Part shown: in pieces, positions 16,152 through 27,240 of the stretch
How positions within the stretch are numbered: the first letter of the stretch is position 1
Layout: each line of letters opens with the position of its first letter
NCBI GenBank assembly: GCA_900544445.1
Contig: UQVK01000026.1
Coordinates: 1-38,132 of the forward strand
Source: an uncultured Lachnospiraceae bacterium
GTDB taxonomy: Bacteria; Bacillota; Clostridia; Lachnospirales; Lachnospiraceae
DNA length: 38,132 nt
Reading direction: 5' to 3'
Made by a program: the position numbers and the translations under genes
Notes under the pieces: model-generated
What the model saw: the letters and a program-made list of their open reading frames with translations, nothing else
The model's database searches: none
Told to the model about the DNA's origin: nothing

Positions 16152-16748
16152 TCAGAGCGAAATCCGATGATACCACTCTCCCTCCAGCGTTTTCCATTCC
16201 GCCGCATGGTCCGTCAGAATCATATACCCGCGCGGACTGTTTTCCTTGGGGATGGAAACGGAACCCGGATTCAGGTAAAGGCATTCTGATGCGGCCGGGG
16301 AAGGGCAGTTCGATGCAGGTGCAGTACATGCCGGGGAGAGGGAAAAAGGCTCCCATGCCGGAACATGAGTATGGCCGTGCAGCAGGATATCGCCGGGCTG
16401 CAGGGGGGGAAGAGAGGCGGTGTTGAAGTGATGGCCATGGGTGGCAAACACCATCCGGCTTCCCAGCCACAGGATGCAGGATTCCGCCATGATGGGGAAT
16501 TCCAGCACCATCTGGTCCACTTCGGTATCGCAGTTTCCACGGACGCACAGAAGCCGGTTTTTCTGAGCGTTCAGCAAGGGAATCACTTCCTTTGGCGCGT
16601 ATCCGGCCGGCAGATCGTTCCGCGGGCCATGATAGAGAAGATCCCCGAGAAGAAGAAGGCGGTCCGCCTGTTCCCGTTCGAAGGCGTCGAGCATTTTACG
16701 GCAGTAAAGAGCGGAGCCGTGTATATCGGAAGCGACCATGATTTTCAT
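16152..16748 (-). CDS. YfcE-like metallophosphoesterase
   Basis: This 198-residue enzyme is a calcineurin-like phosphodiesterase of the YfcE type. The metal-binding motifs are in order: SDIHG (D8, H10), GDLLYHGPRN (D36), GNCD (N72), THGHHF (H104) and HGHTHVP (H124, H126, H128). The DLLYHGPRNDLP loop is typical of YfcE, which hydrolyses bis-p-nitrophenyl phosphate in vitro and has no firm natural substrate. A GC-rich insertion near 137-152 (ACTAPASNCPSPAAS) is less conserved. The start has AAAGGAA upstream. Transcribed divergently from thiW. Confidence 0.9.
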   Translation of the reverse strand: MKIMVASDIHGSALYCRKMLDAFEREQADRLLLLGDLLYHGPRNDLPAGYAPKEVIPLLNAQKNRLLCVRGNCDTEVDQMVLEFPIMAESCILWLGSRMVFATHGHHFNTASLPPLQPGDILLHGHTHVPAWEPFSLSPACTAPASNCPSPAASECLYLNPGSVSIPKENSPRGYMILTDHAAEWKTLEGEWYHRISL

Positions 16749-16811
16749 ATTGTTACCATTCCTTTCTTTTCATGTCCGGAAAACAACAGAGCATTGTTTC
16801 TTCTGCCATTC

Positions 16812-16840
16812 ATTATAGCGGATGCGGACATTTCCGTCAC
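16812..16840 (-). promoter_or_regulatory. Promoter of the YfcE-like gene
   Basis: On the minus strand GTGACG (16840-16835) and a perfect TATAAT (16817-16812) are 17 nt apart. Confidence 0.6.
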
Positions 16841-16866
16841 GAAATTTTACGTTTCTGTTTTCATAA

Positions 16867-16895
16867 TTGATTTTTATGCTGAAAAGTGATACCAT
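16867..16895 (+). promoter_or_regulatory. Candidate promoter of thiW
   Basis: TTGATT (16867-16872) and TACCAT (16890-16895) are 17 nt apart. The resulting leader of about 185 nt contains small hairpins (GATGC/GCATC near 17028 and the perfect one at 17047-17068) but no TPP aptamer. Confidence 0.45.
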
Positions 16896-17046
16896 GATTC
16901 GCGGAACACCGAATACGGTTTTACCGGGCGGGGAGCGCCGTTCGGATTTTTACGGTACGTCCTGCGATGCCTCCCGGGGCGTACAAAAAACAACATGCGA
17001 GGGAATCCGTGTTCCGGAGTGAGAGGATGCCAGAAAGCATCGACCA

Positions 17047-17068
17047 CCATACGGCAGGAGCCGTATGG
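17047..17068 (+). promoter_or_regulatory. Hairpin next to the thiW ribosome-binding site
   Basis: CCATACGGC and GCCGTATGG form a perfect 9-bp stem with an AGGA loop, ending 8 nt before GGAGGA. There is no T-run, so it is not a terminator. Its role may be mRNA protection or translational tuning. Confidence 0.6.
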
Positions 17069-17087
17069 ATACAAATGGAGGAAGAAA

Positions 17088-17621
17088 ATGAAACATGTTA
17101 ACGTAAGGAAGCTTGCCCTCGCGGGCATCCTGGTGGCAGTGGGAATCGTCTGCTCGCCCCTTTCGATTCCGGTGGGCGCATCCAAATGCGCGCCTGTTCA
17201 GCATTTCATCAATATTCTGGGCGGTGTGTTCCTTGGCCCCGCCTATGCGGTTGGAATGGCGTTTGTCACAAGCCTTCTGCGCAACCTGCTTGGAACGGGA
17301 ACCCTGCTGGCTTTCCCGGGTTCCATGTGCGGCGCTTTTCTGTGCGGGATGCTCTATAAGTACGGAAAGCATCTGCCGTTTGCGTATCTGGGAGAACTGT
17401 TCGGAACATCCGTGATCGGAGGGCTGCTGAGCTGGCCGATCGCTGCCTGGCTGATGGGAAGCGAGAGCGCAGTGTATGGCTTCATCCTTCCGTTCTTCGT
17501 GTCGAGCTGCGGCGGAACCATTCTTGCTGTGGTGCTGGTAACGGCCATGAAGCGGATGCGGGTGTTTGATGTCTATCTGGGGAACCTGGAGCCCCGGTCA
17601 GAACAGCATGCCAGAAGCTGA
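17088..17621 (+). CDS. thiW: ECF transporter S-component ThiW (thiazole uptake)
   Basis: This 177-residue membrane protein is the substrate-binding component ThiW, predicted from TPP regulon analyses to import the thiazole precursor of thiamine. It begins MKHVNVRKLALAGILVAVGI and contains the family signature region VGASKCAPVQHFINILGGVFLGP (about residues 29-51), LLRNLLGTGTLLAFPGSMCGAFLCG and a final helix pair. The start has GGAGGA upstream; a longer frame would read through the hairpin. It is immediately upstream of the thiM riboswitch, 24 nt before it, and fits with thiM, which phosphorylates the imported thiazole. The energising ATPases are elsewhere. Confidence 0.92.
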   Translation: MKHVNVRKLALAGILVAVGIVCSPLSIPVGASKCAPVQHFINILGGVFLGPAYAVGMAFVTSLLRNLLGTGTLLAFPGSMCGAFLCGMLYKYGKHLPFAYLGELFGTSVIGGLLSWPIAAWLMGSESAVYGFILPFFVSSCGGTILAVVLVTAMKRMRVFDVYLGNLEPRSEQHARS

Positions 17622-17644
17622 CAAGGGGCAGAAAAGAGAATAAA

Positions 17645-17733
17645 ACGGGGAGCTTGCGTATCAAGCAGGCTGAGAGTAAGCTGAATCGCTTTAACCCATA
17701 ACCTGATTTGGGTAATGCCAACGTAGGGAAACA
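17645..17733 (+). promoter_or_regulatory. TPP riboswitch of the thiMED-cytX operon
   Basis: The blocks GGGGAGC, GGCTGAGAG, TAACCCATAACCTGATTT, GGGTAATGCCAACG and TAGGGAA are in canonical order. It lies between thiW and thiM, so control applies to thiM and downstream genes while thiW is transcribed ahead of it. Confidence 0.96.
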
Positions 17734-17749
17734 GGACTGTTTGTGTGCG

Positions 17750-17788
17750 CGGGTATTCCCAGAGGAGGGAAGGCCCGTTTTCTTTTTT
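17750..17788 (+). terminator. Riboswitch-controlled terminator before thiM
   Basis: CGGGTATTCCC pairs with GGGAAGGCCCG around an AGAGGA loop and is followed by TTTTCTTTTTT (17778-17787). It sits 17 nt after the TPP aptamer and 45 nt before thiM, the usual arrangement for transcriptional attenuation: TPP binding favours termination. Confidence 0.88.
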
Positions 17789-17832
17789 GAAAATATGCAT
17801 TTTCGGCAAAATCAGCCGGGAAGGAGGCAGCC

Positions 17833-18654
17833 ATGCTGAAGGAATGTCTGGAAAATGTGAGGCGGATGGCGCCGCTGATCCACAATATCACAAATTACGT
17901 GACCATCAATGATGTGGCGAACGTGCTTCTCGCCTGCGGGGCAAGTCCGATCATGTCGGATGAGGCGGAGGATGCGGCGCAGATCACGTCGATCTGTGCC
18001 GGATTGAATATCAATCTGGGGCAGCTTCATAAAACGGGAGTGGAAGGAATGCTTCGGGCCGGAAAAAGGGCGAATGAGCTGGGGCATCCCGTGCTTCTGG
18101 ATCCGGTGGGTGTGGGCGTCAGCGACTTTCGCAGGGAAACGGCACTGATGCTGCTGCGGGAGATCCGTTTTACCGCCATACGGGGAAATGCTTCCGAGGT
18201 CCGCGCGCTGGCCGAAGGCCGGCGAACGGCGGGGGGTGTGGATGCGGACGAGGCGGATGCAGTGACCGGAAACGGGTTGGAAAGGGACGCGGCTTTTTTG
18301 AAAGCGTTTTCGGAACAGACGGGCTGCGTGGTCGTCATGACCGGGGCAATGGACCTGATAGCGGATAAAAAGCGCTGTTTCCTGGTTCGAAATGGAAGAC
18401 CGGAAATGAGCCGGGTGACAGGAACGGGCTGCCAGCTTTCCGGAATGATGTGCGCCTATCTTGCCGCCAATCCGGAGCATCCGCTGGAGGCGGCCGTTTC
18501 CGCGGTCTGCGCCATGGGGCTGGCGGGAGAGCTGGCATGGAGCCGGATGCGGGAAGATGAGGGAAATGCGGCCTACCGGAACCGTATCATTGACGCCATT
18601 TACCTGATGAGCGGAGAGGAACTGGAACAGGGAGGAAGGATGGAGCTTCTGTGA
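17833..18654 (+). CDS. thiM: Hydroxyethylthiazole kinase ThiM
   Basis: This 273-residue enzyme phosphorylates 4-methyl-5-(2-hydroxyethyl)thiazole with ATP to the thiazole phosphate used by ThiE. The ribokinase-like fold signatures are PLIHNITNYVTINDVANVLLACGASPIM (residues 14-41), LLDPVGVGVS (88-97), IRGNASEV (116-123) and VTGTGCQLSG (195-204) with the catalytic cysteine C200. Length is normal for the family. Start supported by AAGGAGG. First gene behind the TPP riboswitch; thiE follows after 15 nt. Confidence 0.96.
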   Translation: MLKECLENVRRMAPLIHNITNYVTINDVANVLLACGASPIMSDEAEDAAQITSICAGLNINLGQLHKTGVEGMLRAGKRANELGHPVLLDPVGVGVSDFRRETALMLLREIRFTAIRGNASEVRALAEGRRTAGGVDADEADAVTGNGLERDAAFLKAFSEQTGCVVVMTGAMDLIADKKRCFLVRNGRPEMSRVTGTGCQLSGMMCAYLAANPEHPLEAAVSAVCAMGLAGELAWSRMREDEGNAAYRNRIIDAIYLMSGEELEQGGRMELL

Positions 18655-18669
18655 GGAGGACTATAAAAA

Positions 18670-19335
18670 ATGAGTTTTAACAGAAAACATCTGCTGTTAT
18701 ACGCGGTAACGGATTCCGGAAAAGATGCGGACAGGCCGCTTCCCAAACGGGTGGAAAGCGCGCTGAAGGGCGGCGCCACCTGTATTCAGCTGCGGGAAAA
18801 GGAATTGAGGGGAGAGGCGCTGATAAAGGAGGCAGAAGAGATCCGGGCGCTCTGCGCGGCGTACCGGGTTCCGCTCATCATCAACGACGATGTGGATCTT
18901 GCCATCCGGCTGGATGCGGACGGCGTCCATGTGGGACAGCAGGACATGGAGGCAAAAGAGGCAAGAAGGAGGCTTGGACCGGAAAAAATCATCGGCGTTT
19001 CTGCAAGAACGGTGGAACAGGCAGTACAGGCCTGGAAGGACGGGGCGGACTATCTTGGCGTGGGAGCGGTTTTTCATACCGGTTCCAAGGCAGATGCAAG
19101 GCAGATCGAGCATGAAACGCTGCGCCGGATCTGCAGCGCCGTTCCCATTCCGGCCGTAGCAATCGGCGGCATTGCCGAAAAAAATGCGCTGGAACTGGCG
19201 GGAAGCGGGATCAGCGGAATCGCAGTGATCAGCGCCATTTTTGCGGAGGAAGACGTAGAGGCAGCTGCGGCACGGATGAAAAAACTTGCAGAAAGGATCG
19301 TCGGAGCGCAGGAGCAGCAGGGCAGGAAAGTATAG
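18670..19335 (+). CDS. thiE: Thiamine-phosphate synthase ThiE
   Basis: This 221-residue TIM-barrel enzyme couples HMP pyrophosphate with thiazole phosphate to give thiamine phosphate. Visible motifs: QLREKE (40-45), the IINDDVDLAIRLDADGVHVGQQDM block (70-93), IGVSARTVEQA (108-118) and AIGGIAEKN (164-172). The phosphate-loop segment usually read as FPTxTK is FHTGSK here (135-140), with H in place of proline; whether this changes activity is unknown. Start has GAGGAGG. It sits between thiM and thiD, so this operon supplies both halves of thiamine by salvage. Confidence 0.95.
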   Translation: MSFNRKHLLLYAVTDSGKDADRPLPKRVESALKGGATCIQLREKELRGEALIKEAEEIRALCAAYRVPLIINDDVDLAIRLDADGVHVGQQDMEAKEARRRLGPEKIIGVSARTVEQAVQAWKDGADYLGVGAVFHTGSKADARQIEHETLRRICSAVPIPAVAIGGIAEKNALELAGSGISGIAVISAIFAEEDVEAAAARMKKLAERIVGAQEQQGRKV

Positions 19336-19340
19336 CGGGG

Positions 19341-19360
19341 AGGCCGTATGACAACGGCCG
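19341..19360 (+). repeat. Intergenic hairpin between thiE and thiD
   Basis: GGCCGT and ACGGCC form a 6-bp stem around ATGACA. No T-run follows, so readthrough to thiD is expected. Confidence 0.4.
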
Positions 19361-19455
19361 CATTCCTCAGCGGCGGATCGGGGGCACCACCTTCTGTCGC
19401 TTAACAAAATTAGTGCAGGATTCTGTAAAAGCAAAAGACAAAGGAGAAATTGCAG

Positions 19456-20265
19456 ATGAAAACAGCATTAACAATCGCTGGAAGCGATTCCAGCGGAGGC
19501 GCCGGAATTCAGGCAGATATCAAGACCATGACCGTAAATGGCGTTTTCGCCATGAGTGCGGTGACGGCTCTGACTGCGCAGAATACAACCGGCGTAACGG
19601 GAATTATGGAGGTATCTCCTGAATTTTTAAAGGAACAGCTTGACTGTGTATTTACGGACATCCGTCCGGATGCGGTGAAGATCGGCATGGTATCCTCGCC
19701 GGGGCTGATCGAAGCGATTGCGGATAAGCTTAAGGAATACGGGGCGGAAAATATCGTGGTGGATCCGGTGATGGTTGCGACCAGCGGTGCGCGCCTGATC
19801 AGCCAGGATGCGGTGGAGGTTTTGAAAAAAAGACTGCTTCCCATGGCGGACGTGCTGACGCCGAATATTCCGGAGACAGAGGTTCTTTCCGGAATGGAGG
19901 TAAAGACACCGGAGGATATGGAGCGTGCGGCGGCCCTGATTGGAGAAGCATGCCGCTGTGCCGTGCTGGTGAAGGGCGGCCATCAGCATAACGATGCCAA
20001 TGATCTGCTGTACCGGGATGGAAAAATTCGCTGGTTTTATGGTAAAAGGATCGACAATCCCAACACGCATGGAACCGGCTGTACCCTGTCCAGCGCCATT
20101 GCGGCCAACCTGGCGAAGGGCTTCTGTCTGGAGGAGGCTGTGGAGCGGGCGAAGAGCTATCTTTCCGGAGCTCTGGCTGCCATGCTGGATCTTGGAAAGG
20201 GCAGCGGTCCCATGAATCATGCTTTTGATATCAGAAGCAGTTATGGGGAGGGACCGGAGCGATGA
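19456..20265 (+). CDS. thiD: Hydroxymethylpyrimidine/phosphomethylpyrimidine kinase ThiD
   Basis: This 269-residue ribokinase-family enzyme phosphorylates HMP and HMP phosphate to HMP pyrophosphate. The N-terminal ALTIAGSDSSGGAGIQADIK block, GVFAMSAVTALTAQNT, the VVDPVMVATSG segment (about 99-109) and the C-terminal NTHGTGCTLSSAIAANLA motif are all intact. The start ATG at 19456 lies 9 nt after AAGGAG. The stop overlaps the start of cytX by ATGA, so the two are translationally coupled: the transporter brings in the substrate of this kinase. Confidence 0.96.
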   Translation: MKTALTIAGSDSSGGAGIQADIKTMTVNGVFAMSAVTALTAQNTTGVTGIMEVSPEFLKEQLDCVFTDIRPDAVKIGMVSSPGLIEAIADKLKEYGAENIVVDPVMVATSGARLISQDAVEVLKKRLLPMADVLTPNIPETEVLSGMEVKTPEDMERAAALIGEACRCAVLVKGGHQHNDANDLLYRDGKIRWFYGKRIDNPNTHGTGCTLSSAIAANLAKGFCLEEAVERAKSYLSGALAAMLDLGKGSGPMNHAFDIRSSYGEGPER

Positions 20266-21443
20266 GTGAGAACAGAAAAACATCCGTTTTTGAGAATGGC
20301 CTGATCTGGTTTGGCGCGGGTGTTTCCATAGCGGAGATTCTGACGGGAACCTATCTGGCTCCACTCGGTCTGATCAATGGAATCGCAGCGGTTCTGCTGG
20401 GACATCTCATCGGCTGTGCCATGATGTTTGCGGCCGGGTTGATTGGAGCGCGGACCAGGAAAAGCGCCATGGAGACGGTGAAGATGAGTTTCGGACAGAA
20501 GGGAGGACTTCTGTTCTCGGCGCTCAATGTGCTGCAGCTGGTGGGATGGACGGGAATCATGATCTATGACGGCGCTCTGGCTGCAAACGGAACGGCGGCC
20601 GTGGGCGCCTGGATCTGGTGCGTCGTAATCGGAGCGTTGATCCTTCTCTGGATTGCCGTGGGCGTTACCAATCTGGGGAAGCTTAACACGGCGGCAATGG
20701 CAGCGCTTTTTCTTCTCACGATAGTCCTGTGTGCTGTGATCTTCGGGCAGGGAGCAGGACAGACGGCTGCGGGTGAAGTCATGACATTCGGCGCGGCTGT
20801 GGAACTGTCCGTTGCAATGCCCCTTTCCTGGCTGCCCGTGATCAGCGATTATACCCGGGAGGCCGAAAAGCCGGTGAAGGCCACGGCGGTCAGCGTGATT
20901 GTTTACGGTCTGGTGAGCTGCTGGATGTATATCATCGGAATGGGAGCTGCGATTTTTACGGGAGAAACGGACATCGCCGCGATCATGGTGAAGGCAGGCC
21001 TGGGAATCGCAGGGCTTCTGATCATCATCTTTTCCACGGTGACGACCACATTCCTGGATGCCTATTCCGCCGGTGTGTCCTTTGAATCCATTTTCCCGAA
21101 ATGGAAGGGAAAACAGGTGGGAATTGCAGTGACTGTGATCGGAACTTTTGCGGCCATTCTGTTTCCCATGGACGATATTACGGATTTCCTCTATCTGATC
21201 GGCTCTGTTTTCGCGCCGATGATCGCGGTGCAGATCGCGGATATTTTCCTCCTGAAAAAGGAGGAGAAAAAGAAGGATTTCGAGGTGAAAAATCTGGTGA
21301 TCTGGCTCGCCGGTTTTCTGCTTTACCGTTTTCTGATGACCGTGGATATTCCGGTAGGTAATACATTGCCTGATATGGCGGCCGTGATTCTGATCTGTCT
21401 GCTGGTCCATGCCGTGGAAAGCAGGAAAGACGTGAAAGGCTGA
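20262..21443 (+). CDS. cytX: NCS1-type hydroxymethylpyrimidine transporter CytX
   Basis: This 393-residue permease belongs to the nucleobase:cation symporter-1 family and to the TPP-regulated CytX subgroup predicted to import HMP. Twelve hydrophobic segments are present. The N-terminal ENGLIWFGAGVSIAEILTGTYLAPLG is the family signature, and AMPLSWLPVISDYTREAEKP (about 186-205) is the conserved central motif. It overlaps thiD by four bases. The cluster thus contains uptake and activation for both thiazole (ThiW, ThiM) and pyrimidine (CytX, ThiD) precursors plus the joining enzyme ThiE. Confidence 0.93.
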   Translation: MSENRKTSVFENGLIWFGAGVSIAEILTGTYLAPLGLINGIAAVLLGHLIGCAMMFAAGLIGARTRKSAMETVKMSFGQKGGLLFSALNVLQLVGWTGIMIYDGALAANGTAAVGAWIWCVVIGALILLWIAVGVTNLGKLNTAAMAALFLLTIVLCAVIFGQGAGQTAAGEVMTFGAAVELSVAMPLSWLPVISDYTREAEKPVKATAVSVIVYGLVSCWMYIIGMGAAIFTGETDIAAIMVKAGLGIAGLLIIIFSTVTTTFLDAYSAGVSFESIFPKWKGKQVGIAVTVIGTFAAILFPMDDITDFLYLIGSVFAPMIAVQIADIFLLKKEEKKKDFEVKNLVIWLAGFLLYRFLMTVDIPVGNTLPDMAAVILICLLVHAVESRKDVKG

Positions 21444-21469
21444 TTATTGCCGTCCGAAGATGCGTAAGC

Positions 21470-21498
21470 TTGACGGAACCCCGCAGGAATGTTATTCT
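21470..21498 (+). promoter_or_regulatory. Candidate promoter of the LysR gene
   Basis: TTGACG (21470-21475) and TATTCT (21493-21498) are 17 nt apart. The start point would lie inside the dyad that also looks like a terminator, so the gene may be autoregulated or the promoter may be fortuitous. Confidence 0.4.
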
Positions 21499-21531
21499 GG
21501 TATTAACTTTAGGTTAATGCCAGAATTTTTT
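21495..21531 (+). terminator. Intrinsic terminator of the thiM-cytX operon
   Basis: TCTGGTATTAAC pairs with GTTAATGCCAGA (one G-T pair) around TTTAG-like loop bases, followed by ATTTTTTAG. The inner part ATTAAC-N5-GTTAAT is also a dyad that could be a LysR-type operator, and a TTGACG/TATTCT promoter (21470-21498) overlaps its left arm; both alternatives are noted. Confidence 0.65.
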
Positions 21532-21550
21532 AGCGGGAAACGGAGACAGC

Positions 21551-21570
21551 TTACGCCGCAGGCGGCGTAA
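21551..21570 (+). promoter_or_regulatory. Hairpin upstream of the LysR ribosome-binding site
   Basis: TTACGCCGC-AG-GCGGCGTAA is a perfect inverted repeat ending 1-2 nt before AGGAGG of the LysR gene. Confidence 0.6.
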
Positions 21571-21583
21571 CAGGAGGAAAGAC

Positions 21584-22474
21584 ATGTATAACAGTCAGCT
21601 TGCCATTTTTGTCTGTGTAGCGGATTGCGGAAGCTTTACCAGAGCGGCATCGAAGCTCTATATCTCCCCGACTGCCGTCATGAAGCAGATGAACGCGCTG
21701 GAGGCACATCTGGATCTGAAGCTGATCGAGCGGTCTTCCCACGGCATTCGTCTGACACCGGCAGGAGAAGTGATCTACAGGGACGCCAGGTTCCTCTTTG
21801 ATTTTTCCCAAAAATCCATTGAGAATGCGAAGCAGGCCATGAAGACCTATGATACCACCTTTTGTGTGGGTACCTCTCTGTTGAATCCGGCAAAACCCTT
21901 TATGGATCTCTGGTATCGGGTAAACAGGGATTTCCCGGGATATCGGCTGCATCTCGTACCTTTTGAGGATGACCATGAGGGGATCCTTTCGGAGATCGAA
22001 GGGCTTGGCGAAAAATTTGATTTTCTGGTGGCGGTCTGCGACTCCAGAAGCTGGCTGGACAAGTGCAGCATGCTTCCACTGGGCAGCTACCGGAAGATGT
22101 GCGCCGTTTCCAGGGAGCATCCGCTGGCCGGGAAGAAAAAGCTGAAGATAACGGATCTGTATGGGCAGACGCTGATGATGGTACAGACCGGGGATTCCGA
22201 GGTGAACGACAGACTGCGGGCGAATCTGCAGCGGGAGCATCCGCAGATTCGGATTGAGGATACACCCCGCTTCTATGATATTTCTGTTTTCAACCGTTGT
22301 GCGGAAACGGGAAATGTGCTGCTTACGCTGGAGTGCTGGAAGGACGTGCATCCGGGGCTGATAACGATTCCTGTGGAGTGGGATTACAGGATTCCCTATG
22401 GTCTTCTGTATGCGCAGAATCCGCCGGAGGATGTACGCAGGTTTGTGGAAGCGGTAAGAGCGGCGATGAGATGA
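21584..22474 (+). CDS. LysR-type transcriptional regulator
   Basis: This 296-residue protein has the LysR winged helix-turn-helix at residues 1-60 (LAIFVCVADCGSFTRAASKLYISPTAVMKQM, then the GIRLTPAGE wing) and an effector-binding domain from about 88 to 290. The effector is not predictable; residues 89-100 (CVGTSLLNPAKP) start the first subdomain. It is preceded by AGGAGG and by a perfect TTACGCC/GGCGTAA hairpin (21551-21570). Neighbours are the thiamine operon upstream and the beta-glucoside regulon downstream, both of which have their own RNA control, so the target is unclear. Confidence 0.9.
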   Translation: MYNSQLAIFVCVADCGSFTRAASKLYISPTAVMKQMNALEAHLDLKLIERSSHGIRLTPAGEVIYRDARFLFDFSQKSIENAKQAMKTYDTTFCVGTSLLNPAKPFMDLWYRVNRDFPGYRLHLVPFEDDHEGILSEIEGLGEKFDFLVAVCDSRSWLDKCSMLPLGSYRKMCAVSREHPLAGKKKLKITDLYGQTLMMVQTGDSEVNDRLRANLQREHPQIRIEDTPRFYDISVFNRCAETGNVLLTLECWKDVHPGLITIPVEWDYRIPYGLLYAQNPPEDVRRFVEAVRAAMR

Positions 22475-22585
22475 GTGGAATTGCCGTGCGTTTTCCGGCC
22501 TTTTCTAAAATGGGAAGGAAAAGGAAATATGCACAAAAATCCCTATTCTGTTTTGACGTAAATAGACAAAATTGAACCGGAAAGC

Positions 22586-22614
22586 TTGACAGGTTTCGTC
22601 ATATATGGTATGGT
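22586..22614 (+). promoter_or_regulatory. Promoter of the beta-glucoside operon
   Basis: A perfect TTGACA (22586-22591) and TATGGT (22609-22614) are 17 nt apart, about 30 nt upstream of the antiterminator target. No clear catabolite-responsive element is seen. Confidence 0.75.
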
Positions 22615-22644
22615 TCTCACAGAAATAAACGAATGACTCCTTCA

Positions 22645-22735
22645 GGTTTGTTACTGTATGGCAGGCAAGACCTGATATTACATGCGGCAGGAAGCGGTAT
22701 GTCCGGTGGAATGCGTGTAATAGGGGTCTTTTTTT
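22645..22735 (+). promoter_or_regulatory. RAT antiterminator site overlapping an intrinsic terminator
   Basis: GGTTTGTTACTG...CAGGCAAGACC (22645-22673) has the layout of a LicT/SacY ribonucleic antiterminator. Its 3' half (AAGACC, 22667-22672) is also the 5' arm of a terminator whose other arm is GTGTAATAGGGGTCTT (22715-22730), followed by a T-run. Binding of the antiterminator protein encoded next would stabilise the RAT and prevent termination. Confidence 0.9.
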
Positions 22736-22763
22736 ATTGCTGTTTTTGAAGAGGGATTGAGAT

Positions 22764-23621
22764 ATGAGCCGGTGGACGGTGAAGAGTGTAATCAACAACA
22801 ATGTGGTCAGCGCCCGAAACGAGCGCAATCAGGAAAGAATCCTGACCGGACGCGGGATCGGCTTTCGCGCGAAACCGGGAGACGAGGTGGACGCGTCCAG
22901 GGTGGAGAAGGAATTTTTCCTGAAATCAAAAAATATTTCCGGAAAGCTGTATGCCCTGCTGGCACAGACGCCCGAGATCTATATGGAGATCACGGACGCC
23001 ATCGTGAAGAAGGCGGAGGAAGCGCTCGGAAAGGAACTGAATGAAACCATCTATCTGAATCTCATCGATCATCTTTCTTTTGCCGTATCCCGGATGAAGC
23101 AGGGAATGAATTTCAAGAACGTGCTTCTCTGGGAGATTCGGAATTTTTATCCGAAGGAATACGAAACGGCGCTTTACGGTCTGTCCCTGATCGAAGAAAA
23201 GACCGGGGAAAAGCTGCCGGAGGACGAAGCCGGTTCCATCGCCATGCACATCGTAAACGCCGAGTTTGATTATGAAAATACAAACGACGCGGTGCGCATG
23301 ACTGAGCTGGTGCACAAGATCATCAGCGTGGTGCGCTATCAGTACCATATAAATTTCAACGAGGAATCGCTGCATTTTGTCCGGTTTGTAACGCACCTGA
23401 AATTTTTTGCCCAGAGGCTGTTTCAGGACAAGATGCTGGACGGGGACGACGGGGAGCTGTCCAGCCTGATCCGGACCCAGTATGCGGACAGCTACGCCTG
23501 TGCGGAGAAAATCGCGAAGCTGGTGTGGAACGATTACCAGATTGCGGTTCCGGAGGAAGAGCTGGTCTACCTTGCCGTGTATATCCGGAGGATCACGGCG
23601 GCGAACGATGATAAGGAATAA
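22764..23621 (+). CDS. licT: BglG/LicT family transcription antiterminator
   Basis: This 285-residue protein has the RNA-binding CAT domain (about 1-56; INNNVVSARNERNQERILTGRGIGF) and two PTS regulation domains (about 65-172 and 173-280). Conserved phosphorylatable histidines are H103 and H162 in PRD1 and H211 in PRD2; the fourth position, equivalent to H269 of B. subtilis LicT, is Y273 (YLAVYIRR). EII phosphorylates PRD1 when sugar is absent; HPr phosphorylation of PRD2 normally activates, so this substitution may weaken carbon catabolite control. It is preceded by its own RAT/terminator, so it is autoregulated. The symbol is by family resemblance. Confidence 0.9.
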   Translation: MSRWTVKSVINNNVVSARNERNQERILTGRGIGFRAKPGDEVDASRVEKEFFLKSKNISGKLYALLAQTPEIYMEITDAIVKKAEEALGKELNETIYLNLIDHLSFAVSRMKQGMNFKNVLLWEIRNFYPKEYETALYGLSLIEEKTGEKLPEDEAGSIAMHIVNAEFDYENTNDAVRMTELVHKIISVVRYQYHINFNEESLHFVRFVTHLKFFAQRLFQDKMLDGDDGELSSLIRTQYADSYACAEKIAKLVWNDYQIAVPEEELVYLAVYIRRITAANDDKE

Positions 23622-27194
<3,573 letters not shown>

Positions 27195-27240
27195 AGGATA
27201 AAAGAAAAAACGGACGGCACCGGGTTCTGGCAGCCTCCTG

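Noticed and set aside
20241..21410. 389-codon minus-strand frame opposite cytX
   Set aside because: CytX is a clear transporter translationally coupled to thiD; the antisense product is basic low-complexity sequence.
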